64,000 nucleotides of DNA from NCBI RefSeq assembly GCF_009982895.1, contig NZ_WXZL01000018.1:1-64000 (forward strand), written 5' to 3'. Shown piece by piece: positions 1 to 8,878 of the stretch (its first letter is position 1; each line of letters begins with the position of its first letter). Origin of the DNA: Deinococcus alpinitundrae (lineage in GTDB: Bacteria; Deinococcota; Deinococci; Deinococcales; Deinococcaceae). The position numbers and the translations under genes are program-made. The notes under the pieces were generated by a model that was not told the DNA's origin, searched no databases, and was given only the letters and a program-made list of their open reading frames with translations.

Positions 1-2
1 TG

Positions 3-146
3 TGGGCCTACATCAAGCGGAATGTGCTGGGGAATTTCTGCGCGCGGACGTTGAAGGAACTCAAGGCACGCCGGAAGGTCGGGTGGCAGCGCGTCCGATA
101 TGTGCGCCTCCCTGATTGCCTCCTGTACAGCTACCTCCCATCGTGA
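3..146 (+). mobile_element. 3' end of an IS630-type transposase (partial)
   Basis: The frame is open from the window edge and ends in TGA at 144-146, giving 47 residues. The tail reads WAYIKRNVLGNFCARTLKEL and ends VRLPDCLLYSYLPS, which resembles the C-terminus of IS630-family (DDE, Tc1/mariner-like) transposases. The DDE residues would lie upstream, outside the window. Only 13 bases separate its stop from the stop of gltX. Whether the element is intact cannot be judged here, and no terminal inverted repeat was recognised after the stop. Confidence 0.65.
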
Positions 147-159
147 ACTTCAGCCGAGA

Positions 160-1674
160 TCAATAAACCGGGGAATCCTGCCCACCCAGAGGCATCTCTG
201 CATTCAGAACTCGCGCTACCCTCTCCAGCACCCTTCCCTGCCCCATCGCTTCCAACATCTCGAACATGCCGGGGCTTTCGCTGGTGCCTGCAATGGCGGC
301 CCTCAGCGGCTGCATCACCTTGCCGGGTTTGACACCCTCAGCCTCGGCCAGCTGACGCAGGGCGGCCTCAGTGGTGTCATGGGCGAAATCAGGCAGGGCA
401 GCCAGGGTGGTGTGCAGCTTGGGCAACAGCTCGCGCCCGCCTTCGATGAGCTTGGCGGCCTTGTCGTTGATGCTGTAGTCCTCGCTAAAGAAGTACGTCG
501 TCTTCTCCCAGAACTCGGCCAGCGTCTCGAAGCGCGGCAGCATCATGGCAACGACGGCGCGGAAGTACTCATTCTTGCCGATGCCCTCGGCGTACCCCTG
601 CTCGGCCCCGAAGGCGTGAACGCGGTTCACCACATCGTCCAGACTCAGCACCTCGCGGATGTATTTGCCGTTGAGCCACCTGAGTTTCTCCACGTCGAAG
701 GTGGACCCGCCCAGGCTGACGCGCTCCCAGGTGAAGTGCTCCACCATCTCGGCCGGCGAGAAGACTTCCTGCGCCGCACCGTCGTCGCCACTGGGCATGC
801 TCCAGCCCATCATGCCGAGGTAATTGAGCAGCGCTTCCGGCAAGATGCCCATCTTGCGGAAATCCTCCACCGAGGGGTCGCCCCGGCGCTTGCTGTACTT
901 CTTGCCGCCTTTCGAGAGCAGCCAGGGCGTGTGAATCCACTCCGGCTCAGCCCAGCCCAGGCCCTGCAAGATCAGCTGGTGAATGGGGGTGCTGGTCAAC
1001 CACTCCTCGGCACGGATGACGTGGGTGACGCCCATCAGGTGATCGTCCACCATCGCCGCGAGGTGGTAGGTCGGAAAACCGTCGCGCTTGAGCAGCACCT
1101 TGTCGTCGAGTTCGGCATTGCTGAACACCACGTCGCCGCGCAGCCGGTCACGCACGGTGGTCTGACCTTCCAGGGGCGCGGCCAGCCGGATCACGAACGC
1201 CTCGCCCGCCGCCGCCCGCCCATCCGATTCCTCGCGGCTGAGCGTGCGGTCGCGGCGGTCATAGCCCAGGTAGCTGTCTTTGCGGTCCTCGGCGGCCTTG
1301 CGGCGTTCGCCCAATTCTTCCGGCGTGTCGAAAGCCCGGTACGCCGCGCCGCTCTCCAGCAACTGCTCGGCATACTGGCGGTGCAGGCCCGCGCGCTCAG
1401 ACTGGGTGTAGGGACCGAACTCGTCCTCGCGCCGGGGGCTGGCGTCGGGCTTCAGGCCGTCCCAAACCGTGCCGAGCCAATCGAGCATATCCAGAATGCG
1501 GCCCTCGGAAGCGGCGTTGTAGCGGCTGCGGTCGGTATCTTCGAGCCGCACCACGAACTTGCCGTCGTGCTGGCGGGCGAACACCGAATTGAAGAGGGCC
1601 TGGTAGGCGGTACCGACGTGCGGGTCACCGGTGGGGCTGGGGGCAATTCTGGTCACGACTTGAGGCGCAGACAT
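160..1674 (-). CDS. gltX: Glutamyl-tRNA synthetase
   Basis: This 504-residue class I aminoacyl-tRNA synthetase charges tRNA(Glu) in the cytoplasm. The N-terminus RIAPSPTGDPHVGTAYQAL carries the HIGH-type motif as PHVG. The KMSKS-type loop is KKYSKRRGDPS near residue 250. LEDTDRSRY and LLSKGGKKYSKRR are typical of GltX, and the length is normal for the family. The ATG at 1674 follows a TATCCT box (1682-1687) by 7 bases, so the mRNA is probably leaderless. A second -10 box (1733-1738) serves the divergent dehydratase gene. Its 3' end faces the transposase remnant. Confidence 0.97.
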   Translation of the reverse strand: MSAPQVVTRIAPSPTGDPHVGTAYQALFNSVFARQHDGKFVVRLEDTDRSRYNAASEGRILDMLDWLGTVWDGLKPDASPRREDEFGPYTQSERAGLHRQYAEQLLESGAAYRAFDTPEELGERRKAAEDRKDSYLGYDRRDRTLSREESDGRAAAGEAFVIRLAAPLEGQTTVRDRLRGDVVFSNAELDDKVLLKRDGFPTYHLAAMVDDHLMGVTHVIRAEEWLTSTPIHQLILQGLGWAEPEWIHTPWLLSKGGKKYSKRRGDPSVEDFRKMGILPEALLNYLGMMGWSMPSGDDGAAQEVFSPAEMVEHFTWERVSLGGSTFDVEKLRWLNGKYIREVLSLDDVVNRVHAFGAEQGYAEGIGKNEYFRAVVAMMLPRFETLAEFWEKTTYFFSEDYSINDKAAKLIEGGRELLPKLHTTLAALPDFAHDTTEAALRQLAEAEGVKPGKVMQPLRAAIAGTSESPGMFEMLEAMGQGRVLERVARVLNAEMPLGGQDSPVY

Positions 1675-1681
1675 AAACCGC

Positions 1682-1738
1682 AGGATAACGCCTGGACGGC
1701 CCGTGTAAGATCTTCGTCCGGGGACGGTACGCTACCCT
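1682..1738. promoter_or_regulatory. Divergent leaderless-type -10 boxes for gltX and the carbinolamine dehydratase
   Basis: On the minus strand TATCCT (1682-1687) lies 7 bases before the gltX ATG. On the plus strand TACCCT (1733-1738) lies 6 bases before the ATG at 1745. Neither has a clear -35. The spacing puts both transcription starts at or next to the start codon. Confidence 0.6.
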
Positions 1739-1744
1739 GAAGGC

Positions 1745-2083
1745 ATGACCGAGAACGTGGCAGGACGCGAGCGCCTCACCGACGGCGACGTACAGGACCG
1801 CAAACCCCAGGGTTGGTGGGGCGACGACGGCAAGCTGTTTCGGCTCTTCAAATTCGACAGCTACCGCCAGGGCTTGGACTTCGCGGTGCGGGTGGCCGAA
1901 CTCGCCGAGGCCCAGGACCACCACCCCGACATCACCCTAAAGTACAAAAAAGTCCACGTCGAGTACGTGACCTACGAGACCGGCAGCATTGTCGGCGGCG
2001 TGACCGAACTCGATCTGCGCGGAGCGGAAGCGGTCAACAGCATTTTCGAGCTGCCCAGCGAAGTGTTGTCGGGCGAGGGGTGA
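1745..2083 (+). CDS. 4a-hydroxytetrahydrobiopterin dehydratase (pterin-4a-carbinolamine dehydratase)
   Basis: The 112-residue protein matches the PCD/DCoH family. The core AEAQDHHPDITLKYKKVHVE contains the active-site His-His-Pro. The conserved tail is VTYETGSIVGGVTELDLRGA. The enzyme dehydrates 4a-hydroxytetrahydrobiopterin to recycle the pterin cofactor of aromatic amino acid hydroxylases. The length is normal for the family. No hydroxylase lies nearby, so the physiological partner is not visible. The start is supported by TACCCT at 1733-1738. Confidence 0.93.
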   Translation: MTENVAGRERLTDGDVQDRKPQGWWGDDGKLFRLFKFDSYRQGLDFAVRVAELAEAQDHHPDITLKYKKVHVEYVTYETGSIVGGVTELDLRGAEAVNSIFELPSEVLSGEG

Positions 2084-2252
2084 ACCGGAGTGCGCTTCAT
2101 ACCCAACCCTCCGAGAACGCGGCGGGGCGGTCGCCGTCCCGCGCACCTCGTCTCTCTCTGCTCCCCCTTCTGGGGCACAGCGGCACCTGTATAGGGCCTG
2201 CCCGCTTGACCGAACCAAACCGTTTTCGTGCCGTGATTCAACCGGTTCCCGC
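2084..2252 (+). other. Intergenic region with an element shared with 19022-19051
   Basis: No gene is seen in this stretch. Positions 2173-2204 contain GGGCACAGCGGCACCT followed by GGGCCTGCCCG. This closely matches a segment before the gene at 19097 and sits at a similar distance (about 48 bases) from the start codon. TTGACC follows at 2205-2210 in a more AT-rich stretch. Confidence 0.45.
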
Positions 2253-2717
2253 ATGAGCCTGTCGGTTTCCGCACCCGAGCCGGGCCAGTCCGCACCCAGC
2301 CAGGCCGAGATCGCTGCCCGCACCCATACCCTGCACGTCTGGGTGCAGCCGGAAGACATCGACGACCTGGGTCACGTCAACAACGTGGTGTATCTGACCT
2401 GGTGCGAACTGGTGGCCCGCGCCCATTCGGACCGGGTGGGCATGACCCTGCCGAGGCTGTTCGAACTCGGCACGGTGGCGGTGGCGCGGCGGCACGACAT
2501 CACCTATCACATTCCGGCGCTGCTGGGCGACGAGGTGGAGGTCTGCACCAACCTGGTCTCCAGCCGGGGCATCCGGGCGCGGCGCGAGTACACTCTGACC
2601 CGCGTGTCGGACCACAAGCGCCTGGCCGAGTGCGTCACCGACTGGGTGTGGGTCGATCCGGTCTCGGGCCGCCCCAAGCGCCCGGCGGCAGAGATTCTGG
2701 CTGCCTTCGGCTTCTGA
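2253..2717 (+). CDS. Acyl-CoA thioesterase, hotdog fold (YbgC/FadM type)
   Basis: This 154-residue single hotdog domain shows the 4-hydroxybenzoyl-CoA thioesterase pattern: VQPEDIDDLGHVNNVVYLTW, with the catalytic-type Asp in DDLGHVNN. The later strands read RRHDITYHIPALLGDEVEV and CVTDWVWVDPVSGRPKRP. Such enzymes hydrolyse acyl-CoA thioesters in the cytoplasm; the chain-length preference cannot be read from sequence. An N-terminal stretch of about 24 residues precedes the domain. The ATG at 2253 is chosen because the domain starts soon after, but no strong ribosome site is seen. It is convergent with kynU. Confidence 0.88.
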   Translation: MSLSVSAPEPGQSAPSQAEIAARTHTLHVWVQPEDIDDLGHVNNVVYLTWCELVARAHSDRVGMTLPRLFELGTVAVARRHDITYHIPALLGDEVEVCTNLVSSRGIRARREYTLTRVSDHKRLAECVTDWVWVDPVSGRPKRPAAEILAAFGF

Positions 2718-2752
2718 CGGCTCCGACTGGTTGACTCGTGACACTGGTGTGC

Positions 2753-3957
2753 TCAGGGCACCGCGCCCGACACGTCCATACTCTTGTGCGCACCGCTGTC
2801 GAGGAGATCGCGCAGCACCCGCACCACCTCGCGCAGTTCGTCCTCGGTGGTGTAAAAGGCAATCGGCGCAAGGCGCAGCACGTCAGGCGAGCGGTAATCG
2901 GGAATGATGCCGCGCGCGCGCAGCGCCGCCGAGAGGGCGCGGGCTTCAGGATGCAGCAGCGACACGTGGCCGCCGCGCCGGGCATGGTCGCGCGGCGTGA
3001 TGACCCGCATCTCCAGCAGGTGCTGGTCGGCCAGCTCGATCAGCAGATCGGTGAGCATCAGGCTGCGCGCCCGCACCGCCTGCAGATCGGCGTGCTCGAA
3101 GACCTCCAGCGCGCCTTCGAGTGCCGCCAGCGCCAGCACCGGGGGAGTACCCTGCTGGTAGGCCGCCGCGCCAGGAGCCGGGCGAAACTGGGACGTCATC
3201 TCGAACTGACTGGCCTTGTCGTTGCCCCACCAGCCGCTCAAGGCCGGGGCGAGCTGGTGGTGACGCTGATGTAAAAACAGCCCACCGGGCGCGCCGGGGC
3301 CCGCGTTGAGGTACTTATAGCTGCACCACACCGCGAAGTCGGCTCCCGCATCGTGAAAGTCGTGCGGCATGGCCCCGATGCTGTGGGCCGCGTCCCAGCC
3401 GATCAGCGCGCCCGATCGGTGGGCCAGCCGGGTCAGCCCGGCCACGTCGAGCAGTTGCCCACTGCGGTAGAGCACCGTGGGCAGCAGCACCAGAGCGATG
3501 TCGGGCCCCAGCGCGGCGCGCACGTCATCCTCGTGGATGGTCTGAGCGTCACGGCTCGGAATGATTTTCAGCTCCGCGCCGCGCAGGGCCGCCCAGCTCT
3601 GCAGGGCGTAGAGATCGGTGGGAAAGTCGAGGGCGGTGGCCAGCAGGTGCTTGCGCTGACCCTGGGGCCGGTACAACGTTGCCAGCAGCGCATGCAAATT
3701 GGCCGTGATGCTGCCGGTGGCGATCACCTCACGCGGCGCCGCACCCACCAGACGCGCCAGGGTGGGCGAGAGCGACTCGGCCAGCCCGAACCACTCGTCC
3801 CAGCCGGAGACTGCCTGCGTCTGCCACTCACCCAGGCGGCGCAGCACCGCTTGGTGGGCGCTCAGCGGCATCAGGCCGAGGCTGTTGCCGTCGAGGTAAA
3901 TGCCACCCGGCATGGCGAACAGTTCGCGGCGCGGCCAGAGGGTACCCGGAGCCGCCG

Positions 3958-3961
<4 letters not shown>
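2753..3961 (-). CDS. kynU: Kynureninase
   Basis: This 402-residue PLP enzyme cleaves kynurenine to anthranilate and alanine. The N-terminus has the family segment IYLDGNSLGLMP. The PLP lysine is Lys216 in WCSYKYLNAGPGAPGG, with DAAHSIGAMPH before it. The length is normal for the family. The start overlaps the kynB stop by four bases (ATGA), so the two genes are translationally coupled and act consecutively. No tryptophan 2,3-dioxygenase is in the window. The product anthranilate could feed tryptophan synthesis or degradation. Confidence 0.96.
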
Positions 3962-4605
<644 letters not shown>

Positions 4606-4669
4606 AGCTCCAGGGTACGGCAAAGCGGGCCGCACCCGTCACCGGAGCGGCCCGCATGAAATTGAGTGC

Positions 4670-5344
4670 TTACTGCCGGATGATCTGGGCGTCTTTGGGC
4701 AACTGACGCAGCCGGGCCACACTCAGGCCGCTGTTGACCTTGTACTCGCTGACGTTCAGATCGGCCACGTTCTTGCCGCCGCCGTCGATCAGCTGAAAGC
4801 GGGTGGGCCGCCAGCCGTTCTCGCCGACGAACACGCGGGTCTTGCCGCCCTGCACCCCGGTCTTGGGGCTGGCTTCCAGCTGGTAGACCCGGTTGGGGGC
4901 CGCGCCGCTGGTGCCGATCAACTTCACGTCGTAACGGGTCTTGAGGGCCGTCACCAGATTGCTGAGCTGCGAGAGGTCGAGGCCACCGAGGTCCTGACCG
5001 CCCGCCGCCTTGCTGGTGCTCGTCACCGTGACCTGGTTGGTGAGGTAGAGGTAGTTGCGGACTTCCTTGTTGTCGAGAATGACCACGTTGTCGGCCAGGG
5101 CGTCGGGCGCGTTGAAGACCAGGCGGGCCAGATTGGACGCCGGGATGGTCTGCACATTGAGGTCGAGCTTCTGGACACCTCCGCCCTGATCGGCGCTGCC
5201 GGAGATACGGAAGCTGATGTCCTTGGCGGACTTCTGGGCACTGGCGAGGTTGTTGAGGATGTCGTCGGCGGTCTGGGCCTGTGCCACCGAGAGGGAGAGG
5301 GCACCGAGGACGCCCAGCACGGCGAGCGAGGGGAAAATACGCAT
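4670..5344 (-). CDS. LolA-like outer-membrane lipoprotein carrier domain protein
   Basis: This 224-residue exported protein has a signal peptide (MRIFPSLAVLGVLGALSL, cleavage near AQAQ). The body resembles the LolA/LolB/YdcC beta fold: DILNNLASAQKSAKDISFRI at the start, then regular beta strands and a lysine-rich turn (LEASPKTGVQGGKTRVFV). Such proteins carry lipids or lipoproteins in the envelope. A GATACT box (plus-strand 5351-5356) lies 6 bases before the ATG. Its neighbour upstream on the same strand is another envelope protein. The exact cargo is unknown. Confidence 0.7.
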   Translation of the reverse strand: MRIFPSLAVLGVLGALSLSVAQAQTADDILNNLASAQKSAKDISFRISGSADQGGGVQKLDLNVQTIPASNLARLVFNAPDALADNVVILDNKEVRNYLYLTNQVTVTSTSKAAGGQDLGGLDLSQLSNLVTALKTRYDVKLIGTSGAAPNRVYQLEASPKTGVQGGKTRVFVGENGWRPTRFQLIDGGGKNVADLNVSEYKVNSGLSVARLRQLPKDAQIIRQ

Positions 5345-5443
5345 GCCCGAAGTATCGCGTCCGCTCTCATGAGAAGCCGCGAGGCTGGCTGACGGATGGT
5401 TGGGTGATGGAAATTGGCCGGTCTGCGGGGCACTGGGAAAACC

Positions 5444-6490
5444 TCAGGGCTGGGCGGGTGGCTCAGTTGTCGGCTGGGTCGTCGCTGGGGTCGTCGGCTG
5501 GTCGGTGGGCGACGGCTCAGCGGGCGGGTCGACGGGTTCCGGCTCCGGCGTCTGTGTTGCTGCCCCCGGCGTGAAGGTGTACCCGGCACGGACGCCCAGG
5601 CCGCCACTGCCGCCGCGCAGACCGAGCTTGAGGTGGCCGTCGACCACCTGACCCAGCGGCACATCCGCGTCCAGACCGTAGCGCAGGGGCAGGGCAGCGC
5701 TGCGCCACGGCTCGTAGGTCAGGTAAGCGCTCAGGTCGATGGCCTGCTCGTCGTTCAGGGCGATCAGCGCCGGAGCGTCCAGACTCAGGGTGCCGCCGGA
5801 AGTGCGGCCCAGCAGGGCGTCGGCACTGAAGGTAAAGGCGTCGGCCCGGTAGGTCACCCCGGCCAGCGCGCCCAGCACATTCACGCCGCCCGCCGCGCCG
5901 AGGCGGTAGCTGAGATCGCCCGAGCGCCACTCGCCGCTGAGCGAGACGCGGCTCTGCGCGCCCAGTTCGCCGCTGAGGGTAGCGATCAGGGTGCGCGACA
6001 CCCGGTATCTGGCTTCCAGATTGGCCTGCGCCCCGAGCGGACTCACGGCGGGGGCCACCAGATTCCACACCGAGAGCGGTTCCTGGTCCGCTGCCGGCGT
6101 GCTCCAGAACTCCCCCGACGCACTCAGCGCCACCGGCCCCAGCGTGCCGCCCGCCCCAGCGGCGAGGCGCACCCCCGGCTGCGCGAATACATACGCAGCG
6201 TTCAGGTTCAGGTTCACGGTGCCGATGGTCAAGAGCGGCTGGTTGCGGACGGCCCCCACCTCGGCGGCGCGGTTGGACACGGCCAGCGAGAAGCGGTTGC
6301 CGCCCAGCAGCACGTCCGAAACACCTGCGCGCACCGTGAACGGCTGACTGCCGCCCGAAACCGCCGAAGTGGAGAAGTCGTAGGTCACAGCCTGCGCACG
6401 ACTGAACAGGGTGGTGCCAAACAGGGCCGGGCCGAGCAGCAGTGCTTTGAGAAGCACCGGCAGGCGAAGGCGGAGCGTCGGGGCAGTCAT
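5444..6490 (-). CDS. Exported beta-strand-rich protein, probably outer-membrane
   Basis: The protein has 348 residues and no recognised family. After a hydrophobic N-terminus (LLKALLLGPALFGTTLF, then RAQA) it consists of alternating strands rich in Gly, Leu and Ser (VRAGVSDVLLGGNRFSLAVS; GLRGGSGGLGVRAGYTF), like an outer-membrane barrel. The last 35 or so residues are a Pro/Thr-rich tail (PEPEPVDPPAEPSPTDQP). An upstream in-frame start at 6547 is possible. The ATG at 6490 is preferred because TAGACT (plus-strand 6498-6503) lies 7 bases before it. Confidence 0.6.
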   Translation of the reverse strand: MTAPTLRLRLPVLLKALLLGPALFGTTLFSRAQAVTYDFSTSAVSGGSQPFTVRAGVSDVLLGGNRFSLAVSNRAAEVGAVRNQPLLTIGTVNLNLNAAYVFAQPGVRLAAGAGGTLGPVALSASGEFWSTPAADQEPLSVWNLVAPAVSPLGAQANLEARYRVSRTLIATLSGELGAQSRVSLSGEWRSGDLSYRLGAAGGVNVLGALAGVTYRADAFTFSADALLGRTSGGTLSLDAPALIALNDEQAIDLSAYLTYEPWRSAALPLRYGLDADVPLGQVVDGHLKLGLRGGSGGLGVRAGYTFTPGAATQTPEPEPVDPPAEPSPTDQPTTPATTQPTTEPPAQP

Positions 6491-6497
6491 AGCCAGC

Positions 6498-6563
6498 AGT
6501 CTAACCAGCGCGGCGGCCCAGTGGCTCAGCCTTTCAGACAGGCGCACGCCGAGCCGCTAGACT
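6498..6563. promoter_or_regulatory. Divergent TAGACT -10 boxes
   Basis: TAGACT occurs on the minus strand at 6498-6503 and on the plus strand at 6558-6563, each exactly 7 bases before its gene's ATG (6490 and 6571). The identical box and spacing on both sides indicate leaderless transcripts from a divergent promoter pair. Confidence 0.6.
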
Positions 6564-6570
6564 CAGCAGC

Positions 6571-7080
6571 ATGATCTTGCCCCGCCCGCCGTTTCCGGTT
6601 CTGCTCACCGCCGCGCTGCTGGGCAGCCTCCTGGGCCTGAGCAGTTGCGCGCCCGCGCTCAGCCGGGTCATCAAGGTGCCCACCTTTACCGTGCAGCAAA
6701 CCCGCCTGACCGGGCTGGCGCTGGGGTCTCCGGCCACCGCCCGCGTGACCCTCAAGCTGCGGATCGACAACCCTAATCCGGTCGCGGCGCGGCTGGCCAA
6801 CATCAACGGACACTTTTACCTCAACGGCGCGGACGTGGGCACGGTCAATTTGCCGAACATCAACGTTCCGGCACGAGGCAGCGCCCTGCAAGACGCCCTG
6901 CTGGAGATTCCGGTCAGCTTCCAGACCACCGCCATCTGGCTTCAGGTGGCGCGGGGCCGTGAGATGCCCTACCGGGTAGACGGCACATTCACCGCCGACT
7001 TCGGAGCGCTGGGCCAGCCAAGCTTCGGGCCGTACACGCTGGCCCAGGGCCTCTTTCAGCAGCCCGCGATCTTACCGTGA
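6571..7080 (+). CDS. LEA14-like (WHy domain) lipoprotein
   Basis: The 169-residue protein begins with a lipoprotein signal peptide ending in the lipobox LSSC near residue 26. The remainder resembles LEA type 2/WHy domains, with [20 protein letters not shown] as the hallmark strand carrying the NPN motif. WHy-domain proteins are linked to desiccation and stress tolerance; that role is inferred here. The stop overlaps the amidase start by four bases (GTGA). TAGACT (6558-6563) lies 7 bases before the ATG. Confidence 0.78.
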   Translation: MILPRPPFPVLLTAALLGSLLGLSSCAPALSRVIKVPTFTVQQTRLTGLALGSPATARVTLKLRIDNPNPVAARLANINGHFYLNGADVGTVNLPNINVPARGSALQDALLEIPVSFQTTAIWLQVARGREMPYRVDGTFTADFGALGQPSFGPYTLAQGLFQQPAILP

Positions 7081-8273
7081 CCCGGCCCGACCCGTCCAAC
7101 GCGTTCGGTGCCTGGGCCTACCAGCCGCCGCAGCCTCTCCCCGGCGCAGCAGGCGGCCCCCTGTCGGACCTGACCTTCAACGTCAAGGACCTCTACGGTG
7201 TAGAGGGCTGGCCGCTGCGCGCCTCCACCCAGGCCAGCTTGCCGCCGGTCGTGCCCAGCCCGCTGGTGACGCGGCTGCTCGAACTCGGCGCGACCCTGAC
7301 GGGCAAGACCCACCTGCACGAGATCGCTCTGGGCATCACCGGGGCCAATCCCGTCACGCCGGGGCGCAATCCGCTCGACCCGGCGCGGGTACCGGGCGGA
7401 TCGAGCAGCGGCGCGGCCATCACGGTGGCGCGCGCTGAAGTGGACTTCGCGCTGGGCACCGATACCGGCGGCAGCATCCGGGTTCCGGCAGCCTGGTGCG
7501 GGGTGGTGGGCTTCAAGCCGACCAAGGACCACCCCGCCTGGCCCACGACCGGCCTCCTGCCGCTGAGCCAGACCTGCGACCACCCCGGACCTCTGACCAG
7601 GGGCGTGGCAATGGCGGCCCGCCTCCACGCCGCATTGGGTGGTGAGACGGTCGTGGCACGAAGCTGGAACGGCCTGCGGGTGGGCCTGTGGCGGCCCGAG
7701 GCGTGGCTGCAACCGGAAGCGCTGGCAGCACTCGACGGTGCGCGGGAAACCGCCGAGGGTCTGGGGGCGACCTTCAAGGAAGTGCTGCTGCCCGACATGC
7801 TGGACGCCTACAGTCCCATCGTGCAGAGCGAGGCGGCGATCCTTCACGCGGCGGCGCTCGGCGACTCGCCCACCGGCTTCAGCGCAGGCACCGAGGCCTT
7901 GCTGCGGCTGGGTGCGGCGCGGCCCCACGAGGAGGTGCGGGCGGCCAGAGCCAGGCGCGACGGCTACCGCGCCCGCCTGGAAGACCTGTTCACCCAGTTC
8001 GACGTGCTGCTGGCCCCCGCCGTGCCGGGCGTCGCGCCGCTGAGCGGGCAGGAGGAATTGGCCTTGCCGGAAGGCCAGCTGAATTCAACACGGACGCCGC
8101 TGCGGGTGGCGGTGCTGCGCCTCACCGTGCCGTTCAGTTTGCTGGGCGTGCCGGTGGTCAGCCTCCCCTGCCCCGCCGGAGCGCTCAGCGTGGGCCTGCA
8201 ACTGGTGGGGACCTGGAACACGGACGCCGAGCTGCTGGGCTTGGCGCTGAGTCTGGAAGCGGCCCTGAGCTGA
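7077..8273 (+). CDS. Amidase-signature hydrolase
   Basis: The protein has 398 residues, near the short end of the amidase-signature family. The Ser-cisSer-Lys triad is visible: Lys37 in FNVKDLYG, Ser109 in PGGSSSGAA, and Ser133 in [20 protein letters not shown], with the usual 24-residue spacing between the serines. These enzymes hydrolyse amides and include GatA and malonamidase. The substrate is unknown, and no gatB or gatC lies adjacent, so this is not assigned as GatA. It starts with GTG overlapping the LEA14-like gene, so the two are probably co-transcribed. Confidence 0.85.
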   Translation: MTRPDPSNAFGAWAYQPPQPLPGAAGGPLSDLTFNVKDLYGVEGWPLRASTQASLPPVVPSPLVTRLLELGATLTGKTHLHEIALGITGANPVTPGRNPLDPARVPGGSSSGAAITVARAEVDFALGTDTGGSIRVPAAWCGVVGFKPTKDHPAWPTTGLLPLSQTCDHPGPLTRGVAMAARLHAALGGETVVARSWNGLRVGLWRPEAWLQPEALAALDGARETAEGLGATFKEVLLPDMLDAYSPIVQSEAAILHAAALGDSPTGFSAGTEALLRLGAARPHEEVRAARARRDGYRARLEDLFTQFDVLLAPAVPGVAPLSGQEELALPEGQLNSTRTPLRVAVLRLTVPFSLLGVPVVSLPCPAGALSVGLQLVGTWNTDAELLGLALSLEAALS

Positions 8274-8324
8274 AGCCGCTTCCGGCGTCAGACAGCCTTC
8301 ATGCTGGCCGCTTACCTTGAAGAG

Positions 8325-8819
8325 ATGACACAGCCCACCAAGCCCCCGCTCTCCCGGCACCCTTTCTCCCGACTCACGGCCCGACTTGCCCTGGTGCCCG
8401 CCCTGGCTCTCGGCGCGGCCAGCCTGGCTCCGGCGCAGGCTGCGGCCCTATGGGTGGGCGCAGACCTGCGAACCAACGGTCTGGACGGCCACGCGGGGAG
8501 CGCCCTGTTGCCGGTGCCGCTGATCGGCACGGTGGGCGTCGAGGCAGGCGCGACCACCAGCAGCGGCGCGGGCGGGCTGAGCGAGGTGCGGGTGGGCGGC
8601 ACCCTGCGCGATCTGAATTTGCCGTTTACCAGAACCGACGGCTTTCTCAGCGGCGGACTGGCCTACCACACCGCAGGCACCGGCAACTCCGGCGTGGGCG
8701 TGTACCTGGAAGGCGGCGCACGCGGACCACTCGCCGGGCCGCTCGGCTGGCGCGTGAGTGTCAAGACCGATACCAAGTCGGGGATCAGCGCCGGGGCCGG
8801 GCTGGAGTTCCGCTTCTGA
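8325..8819 (+). CDS. Small exported protein of unknown function
   Basis: This 164-residue protein has a signal peptide (LTARLALVPALALGAASL, then APAQA). The mature part is glycine-rich with alternating strands (LPVPLIGTVGVEAGATTSSG; VYLEGGARGPLAGPLGW), suggesting a small beta-barrel or envelope protein. An ATG at 8301 is in frame. The one at 8325 is preferred because TACCTT (8313-8318) precedes it by 6 bases. No family was recognised. Confidence 0.6.
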   Translation: MTQPTKPPLSRHPFSRLTARLALVPALALGAASLAPAQAAALWVGADLRTNGLDGHAGSALLPVPLIGTVGVEAGATTSSGAGGLSEVRVGGTLRDLNLPFTRTDGFLSGGLAYHTAGTGNSGVGVYLEGGARGPLAGPLGWRVSVKTDTKSGISAGAGLEFRF

Positions 8820-8878
8820 ACCACTCCGCCGGGCACACGGCTCACCCCCACCCAGACATCCAGACGCTAGGTTGACGC

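Noticed and set aside
100..1740. Long plus-strand open frame opposite gltX
   Set aside because: It lies antisense to a full-length synthetase, has a composition of repeated Arg/Gln/Leu typical of GC-rich shadow frames and no family resemblance.
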